This document shows positions 44,698 through 53,113 of a DNA stretch of 64,000 nt, piece after piece. A model generated the notes under the pieces. That model saw nothing but the letters and a program-made list of their open reading frames with translations. It had not been told where the DNA came from and did no database searches. Within the stretch, counting starts at the first letter, position 1, and the number at the start of each line of letters is the position of its first letter. A program made the position numbers and the translations under genes. This DNA is from CAYONZ01 sp964405465 (lineage in GTDB: Bacteria > Bdellovibrionota > Bdellovibrionia > Bdellovibrionales > JAMPXM01), in the NCBI GenBank assembly GCA_964405465.1, contig CAYONZ010000017.1, positions 1 to 64,000 of the forward strand. The letters are read 5' to 3'.

Positions 44698-45096
44698 ATG
44701 GGTAAAAAATTGTACGTAGGCAACTTGCCTTTCTCTGCTACAACTGAAGAAATCAGCGATAAATTTGCTGCTTATGGCGTTGTAGAATCAACTAAATTGG
44801 TGACCGATCGTGAAACCGGTCGCAGCAAAGGCTTTGCCTTCGTCGAAATGTCAAGTGACGATGAAGCTAACCAAGCGATCAGCCAGTTGAACGGTTCTGA
44901 TTTTTCAGGCCGAGCGATGATCGTTTCTGAAGCGCGTCCACAGGAGCCTCGTGAAGGTGGCCGTGGTGGTTTCGGCGGCGGCGGTCGTGGTGGATTCGGT
45001 GGCGGCGGTGGCCGTGGCGGATTCGGCGGCGGCGGCGGTGGCCGTGGTGGTGATCGCGGTGGAGACCGTGGTGGCCGTGGTGGAAATCGCTACTAA
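44698..45096 (+). CDS. RRM RNA-binding protein with Gly/Arg-rich tail
   Basis: 132 aa. The N-terminal RRM has RNP2 LYVGNLPF and RNP1 KGFAFVEM. The C-terminal ~45 residues are a repetitive Gly/Arg tail (RGG/GGFGGG). This is the layout of cyanobacterial and deltaproteobacterial cold-inducible Rbp proteins, which act as RNA chaperones. TAGGAG precedes the ATG. About 240 bases upstream carry no supported gene and may be a regulated 5' UTR, as is common for cold-responsive genes. A strong terminator follows. Confidence 0.95.
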   Translation: MGKKLYVGNLPFSATTEEISDKFAAYGVVESTKLVTDRETGRSKGFAFVEMSSDDEANQAISQLNGSDFSGRAMIVSEARPQEPREGGRGGFGGGGRGGFGGGGGRGGFGGGGGGRGGDRGGDRGGRGGNRY

Positions 45097-45127
45097 TTTT
45101 AATATTAGATTTTGATTTTCGTTCCGG

Positions 45128-45159
45128 AAGGACAAGTCGTAGGGCTTGTCCTTTTTTTT
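45128..45159 (+). terminator. Intrinsic terminator after RRM gene
   Basis: AAGGACAAG (45128-45136) pairs perfectly with CTTGTCCTT (45145-45153), followed by an unbroken T run. Confidence 0.93.
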
Positions 45160-45282
45160 GTCATTAGCATTTCGCTCTGCACACCTCCCCTCGTTCGTCG
45201 AGTTTTTGGGGTCCTGCTTGTCTCCCTTTCCAGGTCTTGCAAAAATGGATCATAGGTTTTTGTTAAGGTGTGAGGTTGAGAT

Positions 45283-46221
45283 TTGGCACTTACAGCGCGT
45301 GAGCACCCAAAGAAGAGAATAGCGAAGTCAAGGTCCAAATCGCAAATCAAGTCCCAAGCGAGGAGCAAGAGACGTAAAAGTAGTGCAAGTGCAGCAAGAC
45401 GTAATTCTGGAGGTCAGTTCTCTTCGGTCGTGATGTTTTTGGGGTACCTTGCAACAGTGCTAGTGATTTGTGTTTCAATAAATTTTATTTATCAAATTTT
45501 GCGAAAGCCCACTGAGATTGTCGGATTCTTGGGTGAGGGTTTAAAAAAGTCGCCCTCTGAGACATGGCGAAACTATGGCGAAGACTTTAAAGCAAAGGCG
45601 ACGCAAATCATGACGGCTGATCTACTGGCGGCGTTGGCCCAGGCAGAGAGTTCAGGAAATCCAGTGGTGAGGACATATTGGAAGTGGAACTTTTCACGTC
45701 TGGATCGCTTGTATGCTCCAGCTTCCAGCTCCGTGGGAATGTTTCAAATAACCGAGGGGACATTCGATGAGGCCAAGCAGTATTGTCTTGTTGAAGGTAT
45801 ACCTATTCACCAGCGCGAAGGGGACCTTCGGTGTTATGGAAGTCTCTTTTATAGCCGGTTGGTCCCGTCGCATGCTATCGAAATGACTTCAGCGCGACTT
45901 CACTTCTTGGTTGATCAAGTTTTAAGTGACCACCAAATTAAAAATGTAACGGTAAAACAAAAACAAGATTTGGCCGTCATAATTCATCTCTGCGGTCTGC
46001 AGAAGGGAAGACAATTAGCGCGAGCGGGTATGCGGGCGTCACGAATCGGATTGTGTGGCGACCATAGTCCTGTTGCCTACCTGAATCGCGTGGCCTCATA
46101 TCAAAGAAAATTTAAACTACTAATGAAGCAGCAGGCGGAACAAGAGCCCGCCTTTCCTGTCACAGGATCAACCAATCGATTAAATGTCGAAGCAAAAACC
46201 GATCAGTCAATTTGGCAGTAA
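45283..46221 (+). CDS. Membrane-anchored lytic transglycosylase-like (SLT) protein
   Basis: 312 aa from a TTG start with GAGG seven bases before it. A very basic cytoplasmic tail (Lys/Arg/Ser, about 45 residues) precedes one membrane helix (about 47-70). The outer domain contains LLAALAQAESSGNP with the catalytic Glu and SSVGMFQITEGTF, matching the SLT lysozyme-like fold that cleaves peptidoglycan with anhydro-sugar formation. Several Cys may form disulfides. The basic tail is unusual and could bind the membrane or nucleic acid. It is convergent with the DUF4156 lipoprotein. Confidence 0.87.
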   Translation: MALTAREHPKKRIAKSRSKSQIKSQARSKRRKSSASAARRNSGGQFSSVVMFLGYLATVLVICVSINFIYQILRKPTEIVGFLGEGLKKSPSETWRNYGEDFKAKATQIMTADLLAALAQAESSGNPVVRTYWKWNFSRLDRLYAPASSSVGMFQITEGTFDEAKQYCLVEGIPIHQREGDLRCYGSLFYSRLVPSHAIEMTSARLHFLVDQVLSDHQIKNVTVKQKQDLAVIIHLCGLQKGRQLARAGMRASRIGLCGDHSPVAYLNRVASYQRKFKLLMKQQAEQEPAFPVTGSTNRLNVEAKTDQSIWQ

Positions 46222-46237
46222 AATGTCTTGGGGTATT

Positions 46238-46525
46238 TCATGGGCAAAAAAATGCAGTACCCATTACAGATGTTCCAATTGCGGAGGTTGTTTCCATGCG
46301 AATGTAATTTGCACCCTTGCGAGAGGCATCCATTTTCATGTCTTCAATGGCTTGTTCAATGGTTCCTTTAATGGTGGGCACAGACCCTTGAACGCGGCCA
46401 AGATCCTGGCAGTCTTCTTTTGGATTTTCTCGAGAAATCTTCACATTTTTTCCGTCAGGAATTATTGGCTTGCTTGAGCAGGCAGCGAGAAGAAAAAGTG
46501 AAATTGCGAAATGCTTGCGATTCAT
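46238..46525 (-). CDS. DUF4156-like lipoprotein
   Basis: 95 aa. The signal peptide ends in lipobox LLAAC. The mature sequence has the DUF4156 pattern: CQDLGRVQGS near the start, a helix, then GANYIRMETTSAIG and a C-terminal Cys, likely disulfide bonded to the first. The function of the family is not known. Its 3' end is 16 bases from that of the SLT gene. Confidence 0.85.
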   Translation of the reverse strand: MNRKHFAISLFLLAACSSKPIIPDGKNVKISRENPKEDCQDLGRVQGSVPTIKGTIEQAIEDMKMDASRKGANYIRMETTSAIGTSVMGTAFFCP

Positions 46526-46642
46526 GTTTGCTCCTTTTTGAATCTATTCTAACGTTATTTCAAAATCATTTCCAAAGCCTAAGAAAAAAAATGTTCCAAA
46601 AATGCCAATGTCCCTCCACAATGATTCGAGCACGAGGTGAAA

Positions 46643-47506
46643 ATGGTAGTAGCGCGCGTAAATCGGGTCAGGCGAGTATTGAGTCATTCTGCGTCTGCCT
46701 TTTTGGAATTTTATCGCTTGGTTCTGGAGTCTGTGCGACGTATGAACCGCGCAGACGTACAAATTCTTGCATCCAGTTTGGCCTACAATAGTGTGATTGC
46801 CTTAGTGCCATTGCTTGCCATTAGCTTGAGCGTGTTTCGTGCATTTGGAGGTTTAGAATCAATCTTCAAAAAAATTGAACCAGTGCTCATTGAGAGTCTA
46901 TTTTATGGGTCGGGTGTTGAGATTTCTCGATCTCTGCAAAAAGCTATCGATCGTGTTCATTCGGGTGCGCTTGGTATCACGGGTGTGGTGGGCATGTTGA
47001 TTACTTCGACAAAGCTTTTTAGGGATTTGGAGTTGGCTGTTCATCGAGTCTGGGAGATTCCTATTCGGCGTTCTTTTTTTCGTCGCATCATGCTCTATTG
47101 GGTTGTGATGTTTATCGGCCCTGTCGCGATGGCGATTGTCATCGGATTTATGAGTTCACGTGATTTGAATCTTTTGGGCATCTTACCAAAGGGGAGTATT
47201 AATTTTACACTTACTTTTTGTGCTCTATGGGCTTTGTACCAGATGGGTCCAAGTTGCCATGTTTGGGCACGCGCTTCGATTTCAAGTGCAGCTCTTGCTA
47301 CATGTGCAATCGCTGTGCTTGAGCAGACCTATGCGATAGTCTTTAAAAAGATTTTGAATTACAGCAAAGTCTATGGAAGCTTGGCCTCAATCCCGATGTT
47401 TTTAATTTGGTTACTGCTGATCTGGTGGGTCTGTTTGATTGGAATTGCTATTTCGGCGTCCATTCAAGAAAAATATCACCCAGATTATAGCAATCCAAAT
47501 CGTTGA
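46643..47506 (+). CDS. YihY/BrkB-family inner membrane protein
   Basis: 287 aa from the ATG at 46643, five bases after GAGG. The family start LASSLAYNSVIALVPLLAISLSVF and later segments (GALGITGVVGMLITSTKLFRDLE, KVYGSLASIPMFLIWLLLIWW) are characteristic, with about six membrane helices. It belongs to the YihY group once mislabelled ribonuclease BN; a transport or envelope role is assumed but not known. Its last 22 bases overlap the convergent gene. Confidence 0.93.
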   Translation: MVVARVNRVRRVLSHSASAFLEFYRLVLESVRRMNRADVQILASSLAYNSVIALVPLLAISLSVFRAFGGLESIFKKIEPVLIESLFYGSGVEISRSLQKAIDRVHSGALGITGVVGMLITSTKLFRDLELAVHRVWEIPIRRSFFRRIMLYWVVMFIGPVAMAIVIGFMSSRDLNLLGILPKGSINFTLTFCALWALYQMGPSCHVWARASISSAALATCAIAVLEQTYAIVFKKILNYSKVYGSLASIPMFLIWLLLIWWVCLIGIAISASIQEKYHPDYSNPNR

Positions 47507-48216
47507 TTCCATTCTGACTGTTTTGGTACAGAGGCCAATCCAATAGTGTCTGGTATGAACCATTTAATCGCAAAGAGCGCATTGTTGAAATCCTGCTGTG
47601 TTTTAAAATCTTCAACATGAAGATTGAAGGCAACTGCCGGCGGTTGTTTTTCTGTTGGATTGACAATGAGCAAGACTTTGGGTTCCATGAGTCCCATGGC
47701 TTCTTTAAAAAATCGGCGCAGAATTTTTCTCGGGGTTGGCGGAAACAAAGTTTCCGAAGGCTGTCCTAAAAAAACCGTTTTTCCCTCAGGAAGATTTTGT
47801 TGATTGATTTGTCCGGCCATCAGCTCTTGGGCAGAAGCGAGATCTGTCGCCATATTGTCATTTTCATCTGGCCAAAATGAGTCGCTGGTTTTGTAGAGCC
47901 AAAGGTGACCATAGGAAAACACGAAATCGGGTTGAGGCTTGGATGGATTCACCACAATTCCCGCCCCATGATTTAGGCAAAAATCTAGAATGTGATTGAG
48001 GCAGTAGGGTTCGAACTCTTCTCCATCTTTGGGAGTTGACAAGGAAAAATATGGAAAGCCATCTGGTCCGCGAATAATCTGAGGGTTTGATGTCATCATA
48101 CTCGCTTCGTCGATGAGTGAAAAAAAACTATCTACCCAATCACGATCACGCTTATCATGTGGCGTTTGAAAAAGATGAACGAGTTCACGAGTTTTTTGCG
48201 TATCAAAGTTGGCCAT
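47485..48216 (-). CDS. Cytoplasmic protein of unknown function
   Basis: 243 aa with AAGGGA upstream of the ATG. No signal peptide or membrane segment. Strand/helix mixed composition with segments such as GPDGFPYFSLSTPKDGEEFEPYCLNHILDFCLNHGAGIVVNP that look like a folded enzyme-like or binding domain, but no family is recognised. It overlaps yihY by 22 bases and lies 36 bases downstream of the MOSC gene, with which it may be cotranscribed. Confidence 0.8.
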   Translation of the reverse strand: MANFDTQKTRELVHLFQTPHDKRDRDWVDSFFSLIDEASMMTSNPQIIRGPDGFPYFSLSTPKDGEEFEPYCLNHILDFCLNHGAGIVVNPSKPQPDFVFSYGHLWLYKTSDSFWPDENDNMATDLASAQELMAGQINQQNLPEGKTVFLGQPSETLFPPTPRKILRRFFKEAMGLMEPKVLLIVNPTEKQPPAVAFNLHVEDFKTQQDFNNALFAIKWFIPDTIGLASVPKQSEWNQRFGLL

Positions 48217-48252
48217 AGAAATCCCTTGTTAGAATTTTATTGGATCACAGGG

Positions 48253-49074
48253 TCACTTAAATGACAACACTTCGACTGAGTCACCTACGAATATCTCTCC
48301 CTCCATTTGGTGAATCATGTTTTGTCCAAACATCACCTTGCCATTCTGCACACGGTATCCCGCTAGTGTTTTGAGCGGTTCCTTTGATTGGGTCTTACCA
48401 GTTTCTTGGTTGACTGTGGTGATCGAGCAACGACTGCATGGTTTAACCAAATCAAACTCGATTTTTCCGATTCGAATTTTTTGCCAAAAATCTTCTTGGT
48501 GAGCATTCCCACCTGAAATAACGATATTGGGACGAAAGCGGTTCATCAGTACTTTTTGCTGCAATTTTTCATTCAACAAGTCTAGTGATGCCGTTGAGAT
48601 CAAAAGCTCAGGAAAACCGTCTGCAAAACCGGTCTGGTCCTTGGGATTTGCATATCGTTGATCGACTTGCCTAGAAAAAGAATCAGAAATTTGCACCAAC
48701 CGACATTTGACCCTAAGTACACTAGAGAACCATTCGTCGACATCGGTCGAGAATGTATAGGCCTCACATTTGTCTTGCCAGATCGTGACTTGAATAATCG
48801 AAGATTGCTTTTTTTGTTCTTCGGAAAGAAATGGAATTTGCAGGGCATTGCTTTGGGCGTATGCAACTTCCAGAGAACCATCGAGTAGGTTCACTTTTAT
48901 TTGAGACATCATTGGGTGTGACCTCTGGGTAAGAAATTGATTTTGGTCATCTATCAGCATCCATTGGCGATCGTAGGCTGGTCCACGAGCTCCAATCTGC
49001 ATGGAGTTAAGACGAATGCCCTGACAAGATTTGATTGGATATATGTATAAACTTTCGACAGAAATATTTTGCAT
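48253..49074 (-). CDS. MOSC-domain protein (mARC/YcbX-like)
   Basis: 273 aa. The N-terminal MOSC_N beta-barrel (ESLYIYPIKSCQGIRLNSMQIGARGPAYDRQWMLID) and the C-terminal MOSC domain (RFRPNIVISGG..., then VKPCSRCSITTV with the molybdenum-ligating Cys) are both complete. Relatives reduce N-hydroxylated compounds using the molybdenum cofactor. No fused ferredoxin domain is present, unlike YcbX. AGAGGC precedes the ATG. Confidence 0.93.
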   Translation of the reverse strand: MQNISVESLYIYPIKSCQGIRLNSMQIGARGPAYDRQWMLIDDQNQFLTQRSHPMMSQIKVNLLDGSLEVAYAQSNALQIPFLSEEQKKQSSIIQVTIWQDKCEAYTFSTDVDEWFSSVLRVKCRLVQISDSFSRQVDQRYANPKDQTGFADGFPELLISTASLDLLNEKLQQKVLMNRFRPNIVISGGNAHQEDFWQKIRIGKIEFDLVKPCSRCSITTVNQETGKTQSKEPLKTLAGYRVQNGKVMFGQNMIHQMEGEIFVGDSVEVLSFK

Positions 49075-49324
49075 GCTTGCCTCTAAGGATGATCGGTTTG
49101 CAATTGATTTAGGATATGTGCGAAGTATGCAGGAAGACAGGGAATGTTGCAGGTTCGACTCGATTGGTCTATCTGCCGATGTATCTGGAGGTTTGGGGTG
49201 GTTTCGATTTCGATTCAGTTTTATACGAATTTATTTCGAGAAGTGGGGTCTACGCTGGATGGGAAAGTGGAATTGAGTTAGAATGCGAAAGCCTTGGTAG
49301 TTTTTGGTGCGCAGGAGGGAAGAC

Positions 49325-49807
49325 GTGATTTTTCTGATGCAAAATATAGCGACGCGTGTGCGGCATGGTTGGCGAATTGGGCTTCTAATGGGGATTTTTG
49401 TTTTGTCTTTTGAGTCTTGTCAGAAGACACAGTCTCTAGATGGGTTACAAGTGTCATTGACATGCACGGCCTCCAACTGCTTGGCTGGTGGCGAGTACAA
49501 TGCGTTTGTCATTGTCACGAGCGGACTTTGTTCCGATCTTAATGTTAGAGCAGTTGCATCTGGTAATACAGTTGTGCAATGTTCTCCAGGAGGCGGTTGC
49601 AGTGGAACAGTCAGCGGCTGGGTAGACAATTCTGGGCACTCGATACGTGAGGTTCCCGCCGGGACATATTCTATTTGTGGAGTCATAGATTTCAATAACG
49701 ATTATGTGGGGTCGGCAGACTCTGGAGATGCAGTTGGTACGTTGACAAGTACCTCACTTGCGGGAACGGACGCAAAGACATTGTCCACTTGGAGCAACGT
49801 TTTTTAG
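49325..49807 (+). CDS. Small exported lipoprotein-like protein
   Basis: 160 aa from the GTG at 49325, chosen because AGGAGGGA lies directly upstream. A hydrophobic segment (GLLMGIFVLSFESC) ends in a possible lipobox. The mature part is a Cys-rich, strand-rich domain (TCTASNCLAGGEYNAFVIV...CSDLN...CSPGGGCSG...GTYSICGVIDFNND) with an acidic DFNNDYVGSADSGD loop that could bind calcium. The family is not recognised. Confidence 0.78.
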   Translation: MIFLMQNIATRVRHGWRIGLLMGIFVLSFESCQKTQSLDGLQVSLTCTASNCLAGGEYNAFVIVTSGLCSDLNVRAVASGNTVVQCSPGGGCSGTVSGWVDNSGHSIREVPAGTYSICGVIDFNNDYVGSADSGDAVGTLTSTSLAGTDAKTLSTWSNVF

Positions 49808-49829
49808 TTGAAAGAGTTCGGGGAAGAAA

Positions 49830-50732
49830 ATGCTGAAGTTCAAGTTGAAGACAAAAGGCAAAGGTCTTGTTAAAAAAACTCTAGGTAAGGTGAAGAAATC
49901 TGTCTACGCAGTACAGGAGTTAGAAGCTCAGTTTCAAATGCTTCATCATAAAGTTAAAAAATTTCGACCGCACGTTGAGTTCGAATTTGAAAAAGGAAAC
50001 TATATTGTCCAAACGGCAAGGAATGGGAATGACCTTGAGGAGTGCCTGCGGCTTCGATTCGAAGTTTTTCATCGGGAGATGTTAAAATCAAAACGTCGCA
50101 TTGGTGTGGATATAGATAAGATTGATTTTCTCTGTGATCATTTGATCATTCGTGAAAAACGAACAGGTAAAGTCATAGGTACATACAGAATGAACTGCTC
50201 GCGGTTCACGGATGTTCTTTATTCTGCAGGAGAGTTTGATCTGGCTAAGGTGGTAAAATTACCAGGAGTCATTCTGGAGCTGGGCCGTGCCTGCATCAAT
50301 AGAGAACATCGCACAGGACCTGTGATGTCACTTTTATGGCGGGGTATTAGTGAGTATATCTCTCACACGCAAAGTGAATATTTGATTGGCTGTACGTCAG
50401 TAAAGACTTTTGATCTCTTTGAGGCTGCTTCTGCTTACAAATACTTGCAGGACAAAGGTCATTTAAATTTAGGGTTCGATGTGCATCCAATTGGTAAATT
50501 TAAATCCCCATCGTTTAACCGGGTATTGCAAACAATTGAAAAAAGTGATCATCCTTTTGATTACGAAGAGGCAAAAAAAATTCTTCCTCCTTTAATGTTT
50601 TTGTATATTAAGGCCGGCGCAAAAATTTGTGGTGAACCCGCGTTTGACGAGGACTTTTCATGTATTGATTTCTTCACCTTGTTGCCAGTGAAAGAGGTAA
50701 CAGGCCAAGTGAGTCGAAAGTATAATATTTAA
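49830..50732 (+). CDS. GNAT-fold N-acyltransferase, OlsB/hemolysin-like
   Basis: 300 aa. A basic, helical N-terminus (~45 residues) precedes an acyltransferase domain of the OlsB type: CLRLRFEVFHREM, DHLIIREKRTGKVIGTYRM, and LELGRACINREHRTGPVMSLLWRGI. OlsB transfers a 3-hydroxyacyl group from ACP to ornithine, giving lyso-ornithine lipid. The next gene, 13 bases downstream, is a PlsC/OlsA-type O-acyltransferase, which supports the ornithine-lipid reading. Some exosortase-linked GNATs are similar, so the substrate remains inferred. Confidence 0.85.
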   Translation: MLKFKLKTKGKGLVKKTLGKVKKSVYAVQELEAQFQMLHHKVKKFRPHVEFEFEKGNYIVQTARNGNDLEECLRLRFEVFHREMLKSKRRIGVDIDKIDFLCDHLIIREKRTGKVIGTYRMNCSRFTDVLYSAGEFDLAKVVKLPGVILELGRACINREHRTGPVMSLLWRGISEYISHTQSEYLIGCTSVKTFDLFEAASAYKYLQDKGHLNLGFDVHPIGKFKSPSFNRVLQTIEKSDHPFDYEEAKKILPPLMFLYIKAGAKICGEPAFDEDFSCIDFFTLLPVKEVTGQVSRKYNI

Positions 50733-50745
50733 AAGGAAAATAAAG

Positions 50746-51552
50746 ATGAATAAGTATGCCAAGGGTATAGTCATGCCCACATTGATTGAAATGTTTTTAG
50801 CTGAGTCATTTCTTCGAGACAGGACGACAAAAGATCCAAATGCCCGAACAAAAATTTTTTCTGAAACCACAACCAAGTACTGTCGTCGTGCGACCAGTAT
50901 ACTCGATGTTGAAATTCAAACAGAGGGGTATGATCCTGCTTTTTTTGAAAAAGAGAATTGTCTATTGGTGAGCAATCATTTGTCGTATTTGGATATTTTA
51001 GTAATGTCGAGTTTGCGACCGTTTGTGTATGTGTCGTCAGTCGATATGTCTGAGGTCTTTTTGCTTGGTCGTATTATTACCTATGGCGGAACTATTTTTG
51101 TTGAGCGGCGAAATAGAGTTAAGGTTGATCAGGACCTCGGCAACATGACCAAGGCACTCAAGGATGGATTCAATGTCATGTTGTTCCCAGAGGGAACAAG
51201 TACAAATGGCTCAGATGTATTGCCATTTAAAAAGTCGTTGTTGATGGCTGCAGTTCATGCTGGAAAACGAATTGTTCCTGTTTCGATGAAGTATGTGGAA
51301 ATTGATGGGGAACCCTTCTCTGAAAAAAATCGTGACTTTGTTTGTTGGTACGGTGACATGGGTTTTGGCAGTCATTTCAAAGGGCTGTGTGCGCGAAAAA
51401 AAGTAGTCGCAAAAGTCAGTTTTTTGGAGCCGATTGCGACAACTCCAGACTCTACTCGTAATGAATTGGCTGAGCTCACTTACTCGGCCGTGACAAAGTC
51501 TTATTTGGGCACAGCAAAGGCGATGCCGCCTTCAAAATCACAGCAGACTTAG
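50746..51552 (+). CDS. 1-acyl-glycerol-3-phosphate acyltransferase family protein, OlsA/PlsC-like
   Basis: 268 aa. The catalytic HX4D motif is in SNHLSYLDIL, and the acceptor motif FPEGTSTNGSDVLPFKKSLL follows at about 145. No strong membrane segment is visible. The second acylation of lyso-ornithine lipid, or of lysophosphatidate, is its likely job, given the OlsB-like partner upstream. The TAG stop codon (51550-51552) is the first triplet of copy 2 of the palindromic element. Confidence 0.88.
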   Translation: MNKYAKGIVMPTLIEMFLAESFLRDRTTKDPNARTKIFSETTTKYCRRATSILDVEIQTEGYDPAFFEKENCLLVSNHLSYLDILVMSSLRPFVYVSSVDMSEVFLLGRIITYGGTIFVERRNRVKVDQDLGNMTKALKDGFNVMLFPEGTSTNGSDVLPFKKSLLMAAVHAGKRIVPVSMKYVEIDGEPFSEKNRDFVCWYGDMGFGSHFKGLCARKKVVAKVSFLEPIATTPDSTRNELAELTYSAVTKSYLGTAKAMPPSKSQQT

Positions 51553-51710
51553 GGCGTGTCCTCATTTGGCTAGACTACTACGCAAAAGCAATAGAAATGA
51601 TTTGAGCGTTGCTCGTCGTCGAAATAGCACCACTATTTCTCCTCCTCGTGCCTTCAACTCATTTCTATTGCTTCCGCTCGCGACGTCCGACCAATTGAGG
51701 ACACGCCCTA
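51550..51710. mobile_element. 161-bp palindromic MITE-like element, copy 2
   Basis: Same length and near-identical sequence to 13936-14096 (two differences by eye, both in the left arm), with the same inverted ends TAGGGCGTGTCCTC. It lies between the convergent acyltransferase and GT9 genes. It supplies the stop codon of the former and begins 2 bases from the stop of the latter. It has no coding capacity of its own. Confidence 0.88.
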
Positions 51711-51712
51711 GT

Positions 51713-52726
51713 TTACTTAATTGCGACCTTTAGAGATTCAAATACCTGCTCGGGCGAGATCTGGTACATGCAATCGAAGATTGGGCAGTTTTGATTAAGA
51801 CACTTTAGTTCTCCTGGGCAGGTGACCTGGGGCATGAGTGTGGAGGTGCGAAGACCTTTTGGACCCCAGCGCTTCGGTTGTTGAACACGAACGGGGCTGT
51901 AAATCCCGATGGTCGGCGTTCCGGTAGAGGCGGCGAGGTGTAGAACTCCGGTACTTGGCGCCACGACGGCCTTAGCTCCCTGTAAAATTGCTATCAACTC
52001 AGAACCAGTGGCTTGACCGACAAGCCACTTCACTTTTGGATGAGTTTTAAATTCAGATTCGATTGTGGAGAGATAAGCTTGGTCGGAGGTTGTACCAGTT
52101 ATCACCACGTCGTGAAGCTCGATGAGTTTTTTAATTAGGCTTTGGTAATTCTGCATAGGCCAATTCTGTGCCGAGCCTGCCATTCCAGGGTGAACAACAA
52201 AGTAGTTCTTATAGGTAAGTTGAAATTTCCTAAGTTGCGAGGGGTCAGCGTGGAGTTCAAGAGTTTCCCGAAGAAGTGAGTCTTTGGGGAAGGCAAATCC
52301 TTGTTCGACCAATTGATAGTTGTATTCTAGCTCATGGGAGTCGGCCAGGCTGCGTTTTTGGCGAATTCCTCGATTGAAGAAAAGAAAGGAGTGCCATTGG
52401 CTCAATTTGGTGACTCTTCGTGGAACGCCAGCGATGAAAAGGGCCAATCCCAGCCACCAGGGGCCGTGAAAGACGACTGCTGAGTCTGGCTTTTCGTGTT
52501 TAATCCATGCAACAAAGTTCCAAAATTTCTTCCAGGAGGTGGCTTTATCGAGTTCGATATAGCGCCTTTTGGGAAAGGCATGATCGCCAATAAAGGCAAG
52601 ACCCTTGGGTATGACCCAGACAACTTCCATACCGCCTCCTGCCAGGCCCTGATCGACAGGAAGTGTGAGGACGAGATCACCGATTTTATCGAGTCGAATG
52701 AGCAGAATTTTTTTAAACGGTCGCAT
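51713..52726 (-). CDS. GT9 family (heptosyltransferase-like) glycosyltransferase
   Basis: 337 aa from the ATG at 52726, chosen because the GT9 fold begins there (FKKILLIRLDKIGDLVLTLP); a GTG 69 bases earlier gives a non-homologous-looking extension. The nucleotide-sugar half has FVVHPGMAGSAQNWPMQNY and AVVAPSTGVLHLAASTGTPTIGIYSP, as in LPS heptosyltransferases. A C-terminal Cys cluster (TCPGELKCLNQNCPIFDC) resembles those of several GT9 enzymes. It probably adds a sugar to lipid A core or another envelope glycan. Confidence 0.9.
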   Translation of the reverse strand: MRPFKKILLIRLDKIGDLVLTLPVDQGLAGGGMEVVWVIPKGLAFIGDHAFPKRRYIELDKATSWKKFWNFVAWIKHEKPDSAVVFHGPWWLGLALFIAGVPRRVTKLSQWHSFLFFNRGIRQKRSLADSHELEYNYQLVEQGFAFPKDSLLRETLELHADPSQLRKFQLTYKNYFVVHPGMAGSAQNWPMQNYQSLIKKLIELHDVVITGTTSDQAYLSTIESEFKTHPKVKWLVGQATGSELIAILQGAKAVVAPSTGVLHLAASTGTPTIGIYSPVRVQQPKRWGPKGLRTSTLMPQVTCPGELKCLNQNCPIFDCMYQISPEQVFESLKVAIK

Positions 52727-53113
52727 TGGCCTATTGGACTTGATTTGGCCAGTCAATTCAAGGCCGAAAACTGCGCATTTCAGAAAGCCGAACACCTTCC
52801 GTTTGGGGGGGACGGAGCTCTCTATTTTGGGGACTATTTAGGGGGACGGAGTCCCAGTTTTTGGATCAAAATTGAAAATATTTGTGAGGCAGAAGTCGAC
52901 GGATTTTCAAGAGCTTGACTCTTGTTGGCGCGCCGGTCAAACATGCTGTGCAAGTTTGGATCTGGGTCAGTGGTTTGGAGGTGGTTCCGCCCGCGGGCAA
53001 GGCATTGGTCTTGGGTCAGGCTTGGTATTTTGTCCGGTTTTTGTCTGTATGGTTTAGAGTCTACCCTTGTGATCCGATAGAGTGGGTGCTCTAATAAGAC
53101 AGGGGAGTTTTGT
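52727..53113. other. Divergent intergenic region with GC-rich hairpins
   Basis: 387 bases between the GT9 gene (minus) and the EF-hand-like lipoprotein gene (plus). Frames across it have no ribosome-binding site or protein-like character. It contains two GGGGGACGGAG copies (see repeat at 52805-52855) and, further right, a GC-richer stretch (52920-53040) with no recognised feature. Confidence 0.45.
52805..52855 (+). repeat. GGGGGACGGAG hairpin repeat pair
   Basis: Two copies of GGGGGACGGAG at 52807-52817 and 52841-52851. The second continues as GTCCC, giving a GGGAC-GGA-GTCCC hairpin (52843-52855). A third copy is at 56661-56676. The shape recalls REP sequences mobilised by RAYT/Y1 transposases, but none is encoded here. 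Confidence 0.55.

Noticed and set aside
44468..44719. 83-aa frame upstream of and overlapping the RRM gene
   Set aside because: No ribosome-binding site; it overlaps the strong start of the RRM gene. The region is better read as its leader.
49160..49185. GGTTCGACTC resembling a tRNA T-loop
   Set aside because: The flanking bases do not pair as a T-stem and no acceptor, anticodon or D arm can be drawn.
52920..53057. GC-rich stretch as a possible small gene
   Set aside because: Open frames there lack ribosome-binding sites and stop before or conflict with the lipoprotein start.
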